Of a stretch of DNA of 6,847 bases, positions 3,941 to 6,847 are shown piece after piece. Source of the DNA: Steroidobacteraceae bacterium (GTDB lineage: Bacteria > Pseudomonadota > Gammaproteobacteria > Steroidobacterales > Steroidobacteraceae); NCBI GenBank assembly GCA_025927665.1, contig JAICKZ010000176.1, positions 1 to 6,847 of the forward strand, given 5' to 3'. Position numbers and translations under genes: made by a program. Numbering within the stretch: position 1 is the first letter of the stretch; each line of letters opens with the position of its first letter. The notes beneath the pieces were generated by a model that did not search any database, had not been told where the DNA came from, and saw only the letters and a list, made by a program, of their open reading frames with translations.

Positions 3941-5179
3941 TCAAAGTTCAGTTTCAAGGATCAACAGTTCATCAATTGTTTGTCTACGCCGTATCAAGCT
4001 GATATCTGAGCCATCGACAAGCACCTCTGCTGCCAGCGGACGACTGTTGTAGTTGCTTGACATAGAAGCACCATACGCTCCCGCATCATGGAAAACCAAT
4101 AGGTCACCGACATGAGGATGTGGTAAATCGCGAGGCATGACAGCTCCATTCCTATCTTGTGTAAACACGTCTCCGGATTCGCATAAGGGACCTGCAACAA
4201 TGGTAGCTTTGATAGGGCGAGCATTCGCATCGCTTGCCAACACACTAATCTCATGGTGACTGCCATACATGGATGGACGCAGTAGGTCGTTGAACCCTGC
4301 ATCGACCATTGCAAAAAAGCGCGAGCCCATTCTTTTGGTTGCACGCACACTGGCCAACATCACTCCAGACTCGGCTACCAAATATCGTCCAGGTTCAATC
4401 TCTAAATGAATTGGTCGTCCAAACCGCGCCGCAATACGTCGGCGAGCCGCATCCCAAGACGCGTAATAGCGAGCGGTATCAATGCGGACCTCGCCTTCTC
4501 TGCTTGGAATTGAAAGCCCTCCACCGGCAGAGATTGCACTGATCGGCTGATCAAGTTGATCAACCAATCTGATCATTGCATCACTCACCTGTTGAAGGTG
4601 TTCATAGTCTGCTCCGGAACCAATGTGCATATGAAGGCCGATGAGGTTTAATTGGTGTGTACGTACTGTGGTCATCGCAGCGCCCAAGTCTTCATGCCAA
4701 ATTCCATGTTTGCTGTTCTCCCCACCAGTATTAGTCTTGTTACTATGACCATGACCGAAACCTGGATTGATGCGCAGCCAGACGGAATGACCAGGTGCGA
4801 CCTCACCCAACTGATGCAACATGTCGATTGAGCCAGCGTTAACCGGAATCGATAATGCCTTTACCTTGGCTAAGGTAGCTGAATCAATCACATCAGCAGT
4901 AAACACGATGTCTGAGGGCGTGTAACCAGCCAATAGTGAGCGTTCAATTTCACCAAGTGACACTGCATCGACGGCAACACCCTGCGACCGCATCAGTCGC
5001 AGTATATGGATGTTGGAATTGGCCTTTTGAGCATAACGAATCATATCGAATTCACGCAGCTCTGCTATGCGAGCGCGGATACAGGCCGCATCGTAAACCC
5101 ATAGCGGTGTTCCGAAGCGGTTTGCAACGGACCATAGTAAATCAGGAGAAAATATTTTCACGTGGCGATAATGGCTCAT
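3941..5179 (-). CDS. lysA: Diaminopimelate decarboxylase
   Basis: It converts meso-2,6-diaminopimelate to L-lysine and CO2, the last step of bacterial lysine synthesis, in the cytoplasm with pyridoxal phosphate. The 412-aa length matches the E. coli/Pseudomonas type. It is a fold-type III PLP enzyme: the N-terminal barrel carries the PLP lysine in RYAQKANSNIHILR (Lys52), the conserved DAVSLGEIERSLLAGY, the HMHIGSG loop (183-189), the phosphate-binding GGGLSIP (219-225) and EPGRYLVAESG (262-272). The C-terminal beta domain carries GPLCESGD (active-site Cys333, Glu334) and the GAYGASMSSNYNSRP segment (367-381). All key residues are present, so the enzyme should be active. The start ATG at 5177-5179 has GAGAAG directly before it, a close-set ribosome site. 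It lies 142 nt after an outer-membrane protein gene and 134 nt before marR on the same strand. I see no lysine riboswitch and no divergent lysR gene as in E. coli. Other lysine genes are not in the window. Confidence 0.97.
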   Translation of the reverse strand: MSHYRHVKIFSPDLLWSVANRFGTPLWVYDAACIRARIAELREFDMIRYAQKANSNIHILRLMRSQGVAVDAVSLGEIERSLLAGYTPSDIVFTADVIDSATLAKVKALSIPVNAGSIDMLHQLGEVAPGHSVWLRINPGFGHGHSNKTNTGGENSKHGIWHEDLGAAMTTVRTHQLNLIGLHMHIGSGADYEHLQQVSDAMIRLVDQLDQPISAISAGGGLSIPSREGEVRIDTARYYASWDAARRRIAARFGRPIHLEIEPGRYLVAESGVMLASVRATKRMGSRFFAMVDAGFNDLLRPSMYGSHHEISVLASDANARPIKATIVAGPLCESGDVFTQDRNGAVMPRDLPHPHVGDLLVFHDAGAYGASMSSNYNSRPLAAEVLVDGSDISLIRRRQTIDELLILETEL

Positions 5180-5321
5180 CTTCTCTGGTCAGTCCACAAC
5201 GACGCGTAAAATCCGAAAAAGAGCATTTCACCAACTACGATCGAGTAAATTGAAAGTCATCCTTGAATGAAACAAGGCAAGGTCAGTCAATCGATCCCTC
5301 GTGATATGCGATACCTTATCT
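5180..5321 (-). promoter_or_regulatory. lysA upstream region, promoter not resolved
   Basis: The 142 nt between the outer-membrane protein gene and lysA should hold the lysA promoter unless the two are co-transcribed. The best -35-like hexamer is TTGACT on the minus strand near 5285, but no good -10 follows at the right distance. A 5-bp stem (CCTTG/CAAGG, 5261-5277) has a 7-nt loop and no T-run, so it is not a convincing terminator. There is no room for, and no sign of, a lysine riboswitch. Confidence 0.3.
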
Positions 5322-6847
5322 TCAAAATGTACCTAGAATATTCAAGAAGGCACCGCGACTGCGAAAGGAAAGATCAGTAAGATCATCCGAGAAATCAGTG
5401 AAGTTATAACCACCACCCAATTTCACATGATTGATCAGATGCCTGTACAGGGCAATCAAATAACCTGAACGACGATCTTGCGCTTCATACACTTTCAATT
5501 GCCTGGCTTCGATCAACGCATCCCATTCACGGATGAAGTGGATATCGGCGCGAAGGATGATTAGATTCGCGCGACTTGAATACCAGTCGCCATTCAAACG
5601 CGTATCGCGCAATTCACCCAGACGCTCACCAAATTTTCCGCCAATGCTGATCCAAGAGCGCATGTCATAAATGCCGTCTATGGACAAGATGTGACTGCGT
5701 TGTGCATAGTCGAGCGATTGATCGCTCACATTTACCTGACCAGGTGATGGTAACGTGTAATAGTAACGATACTGAACAAGTGAATTCCAACGATCGTTAT
5801 TAACTGGACGATAAGCACCACCAAATGAAGCATCGATAAAGTCGCCATCGAAAAAGTTACCGGCACTAGCCTTGCTGTATGAAGCGTTGATCTTGCCAAG
5901 CAGTCTCCAAGCTGGCGTAGCCTGATAACCCAGACTATTTTGTGTCAGCCAAGTATTGCGCAGACCCGCAGTGCCAGCTTCATGTCGATATTCAAGATTA
6001 GATGAATACTTAAGTAGTTTATATTTGTATGCAAGGCTGAACGCCGCCGCAGTTCGTTTGAGATCACCTGCCAATGGGTCGCTTACGGTTCCTGCCTCGA
6101 ACTTAAGGCCGTAGGTCCAGCGATCATTCGGCGCGAGGTCTACACCAAAAGCATTCGTCAAACTCTCGGGTCCAGGACCACTTTCGTTACGTGCTTCGTC
6201 GTAAACACTCACTTGATCACTGAGTTTTACCCGACTGCCAACAACAGTGTTATCAAAGCGACCACGATAATTTGAATCGGGCCGTTCTGTTTCTACAGTA
6301 TGGGTAAGATAAATGTTGGAGCGATCATTAATACGATAATCGCCACTCGCCAAACCACCTACACCACCTGTTCCATCAGACAACTCAGCTCCCAAACGAA
6401 AGCGACTATTAATTTGATCTTCTGCACCCATGCCGATGCGATTGTTTTCATCACGATCGCCAGTACGATCCACTGTGCCTTGCACATAACTAGAAGTACG
6501 CCATGATGCCGGTCGTCCTGCCACTTCCTCGGCAGATTTCGAAGGTACTTCTGAACGCGTAACATCAAAGCCTGTTACCGAAACAGGGATCGGATTGGCA
6601 ACAGCAATTGTTGGCGCCGGATTGGTTTTCGTTTCAGCATCAATCTCGGAAAGTGGCTTATAGTCGAAGCGTACGATAGCATCGGTACGTTCACCATTTT
6701 GCGAGAGCAAAGTACTTGCATTGGGAAAATCATTGCGACGATCATCATGACGGCCACCAACGCTGACCGACCAACGATTATTCATTTGATAGTGAAGCGC
6801 AGTTTCTTCAGCTTGAATTGCTTCAGTGGTTGCACTGCGTTCATCGG
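5322..6847 (-). CDS. Outer-membrane beta-barrel protein, C-terminal part (5' end outside the window)
   Basis: The frame is open from the right edge to TGA at 5322-5324, giving about 507 visible residues. The first Met inside it (6783-6785) is not the start, since protein-like codons (ERSATTEAIQAEETALHYQ) continue to the edge. The visible part is rich in alternating aromatic/hydrophobic and polar residues typical of barrel strands, with short turns. It includes a Pro/Ala-rich linker (about residues 54-93 after that Met). The C-terminus, GAFLNILGTF, ends in Phe with hydrophobics at alternate positions, the signal recognised by the BAM assembly machinery. The KLGGGYNFTDFSDDLTDL segment before it resembles the last strands of large proteobacterial outer-membrane proteins often annotated only as hypothetical. 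I see no TonB-plug or OmpA peptidoglycan-binding motif in the visible part; the N-terminal part might carry other domains. Whether it shares a transcript with lysA is unclear. Confidence 0.8.
   Translation of the reverse strand, partial: DERSATTEAIQAEETALHYQMNNRWSVSVGGRHDDRRNDFPNASTLLSQNGERTDAIVRFDYKPLSEIDAETKTNPAPTIAVANPIPVSVTGFDVTRSEVPSKSAEEVAGRPASWRTSSYVQGTVDRTGDRDENNRIGMGAEDQINSRFRLGAELSDGTGGVGGLASGDYRINDRSNIYLTHTVETERPDSNYRGRFDNTVVGSRVKLSDQVSVYDEARNESGPGPESLTNAFGVDLAPNDRWTYGLKFEAGTVSDPLAGDLKRTAAAFSLAYKYKLLKYSSNLEYRHEAGTAGLRNTWLTQNSLGYQATPAWRLLGKINASYSKASAGNFFDGDFIDASFGGAYRPVNNDRWNSLVQYRYYYTLPSPGQVNVSDQSLDYAQRSHILSIDGIYDMRSWISIGGKFGERLGELRDTRLNGDWYSSRANLIILRADIHFIREWDALIEARQLKVYEAQDRRSGYLIALYRHLINHVKLGGGYNFTDFSDDLTDLSFRSRGAFLNILGTF

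Noticed and set aside
3994..4350. Minus-strand 118-codon frame inside lysA
   Set aside because: It overlaps the highly conserved lysA coding frame in another phase; its product is rich in Cys, Met and Trp and looks like no protein family.
4936..5253. Plus-strand 105-codon frame opposite the start of lysA
   Set aside because: It is antisense to a strongly conserved gene, has no ribosome site of note, and has a His/Arg-rich composition typical of a shadow frame.
5180..5321. Lysine riboswitch upstream of lysA
   Set aside because: The leader is too short and lacks the multi-helix conserved core of the lysine riboswitch.
6300..6760. Short frames on both strands within the outer-membrane protein gene
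   Set aside because: All lie within the long open barrel-protein frame and read as composition shadows.

Overview
The window looks like chromosomal DNA from a Gram-negative proteobacterium, most likely beta- or gammaproteobacterial, with moderate GC (mid-40s % by eye). The reasons are a LysA of the enterobacterial/pseudomonad type, an outer-membrane beta-barrel protein ending in a C-terminal Phe, and an ECF sigma factor followed by a multi-pass membrane partner. I see no rRNA, tRNA, CRISPR array or intact mobile element.

Left part (1-1551). A possible gene start on the minus strand runs off the left edge (1-175). A divergent intergenic region with an inverted repeat and an ECF-like promoter separates it from a plus-strand pair: an ECF sigma factor (343-849) and a four-helix membrane protein (865-1551). 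The membrane protein starts 15 nt downstream behind a strong Shine-Dalgarno sequence and is the obvious candidate to hold the sigma factor inactive.

Middle (1552-2865). About 1.3 kb is gene-poor. It holds one small four-helix membrane protein on the minus strand (1880-2233), several very short minus-strand reading frames (two pairs joined by ATGA stop/start overlaps), a 44-codon frame (2418-2552), and several inverted repeats. It looks like an accessory or decaying stretch; nothing in it identifies a known element.

Right part (2866-6847), all on the minus strand. Reading in the direction of transcription: the C-terminal part of an outer-membrane beta-barrel protein (partial, 5322-6847), lysA for the last step of lysine synthesis (3941-5179), a MarR-family regulator (3333-3806) and a DUF1398 protein (2866-3282). 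The gap between lysA and marR carries a near-consensus sigma-70 promoter. A perfect 20-bp palindrome fills its spacer, and a second TTTCC-N2-GGAAA box lies 21 bp away at the predicted transcription start. This fixes the marR start at a GTG downstream of the longest reading frame and indicates tight autorepression of a marR-DUF1398 transcript separate from lysA. The operator architecture is the clearest non-routine signal in the window.
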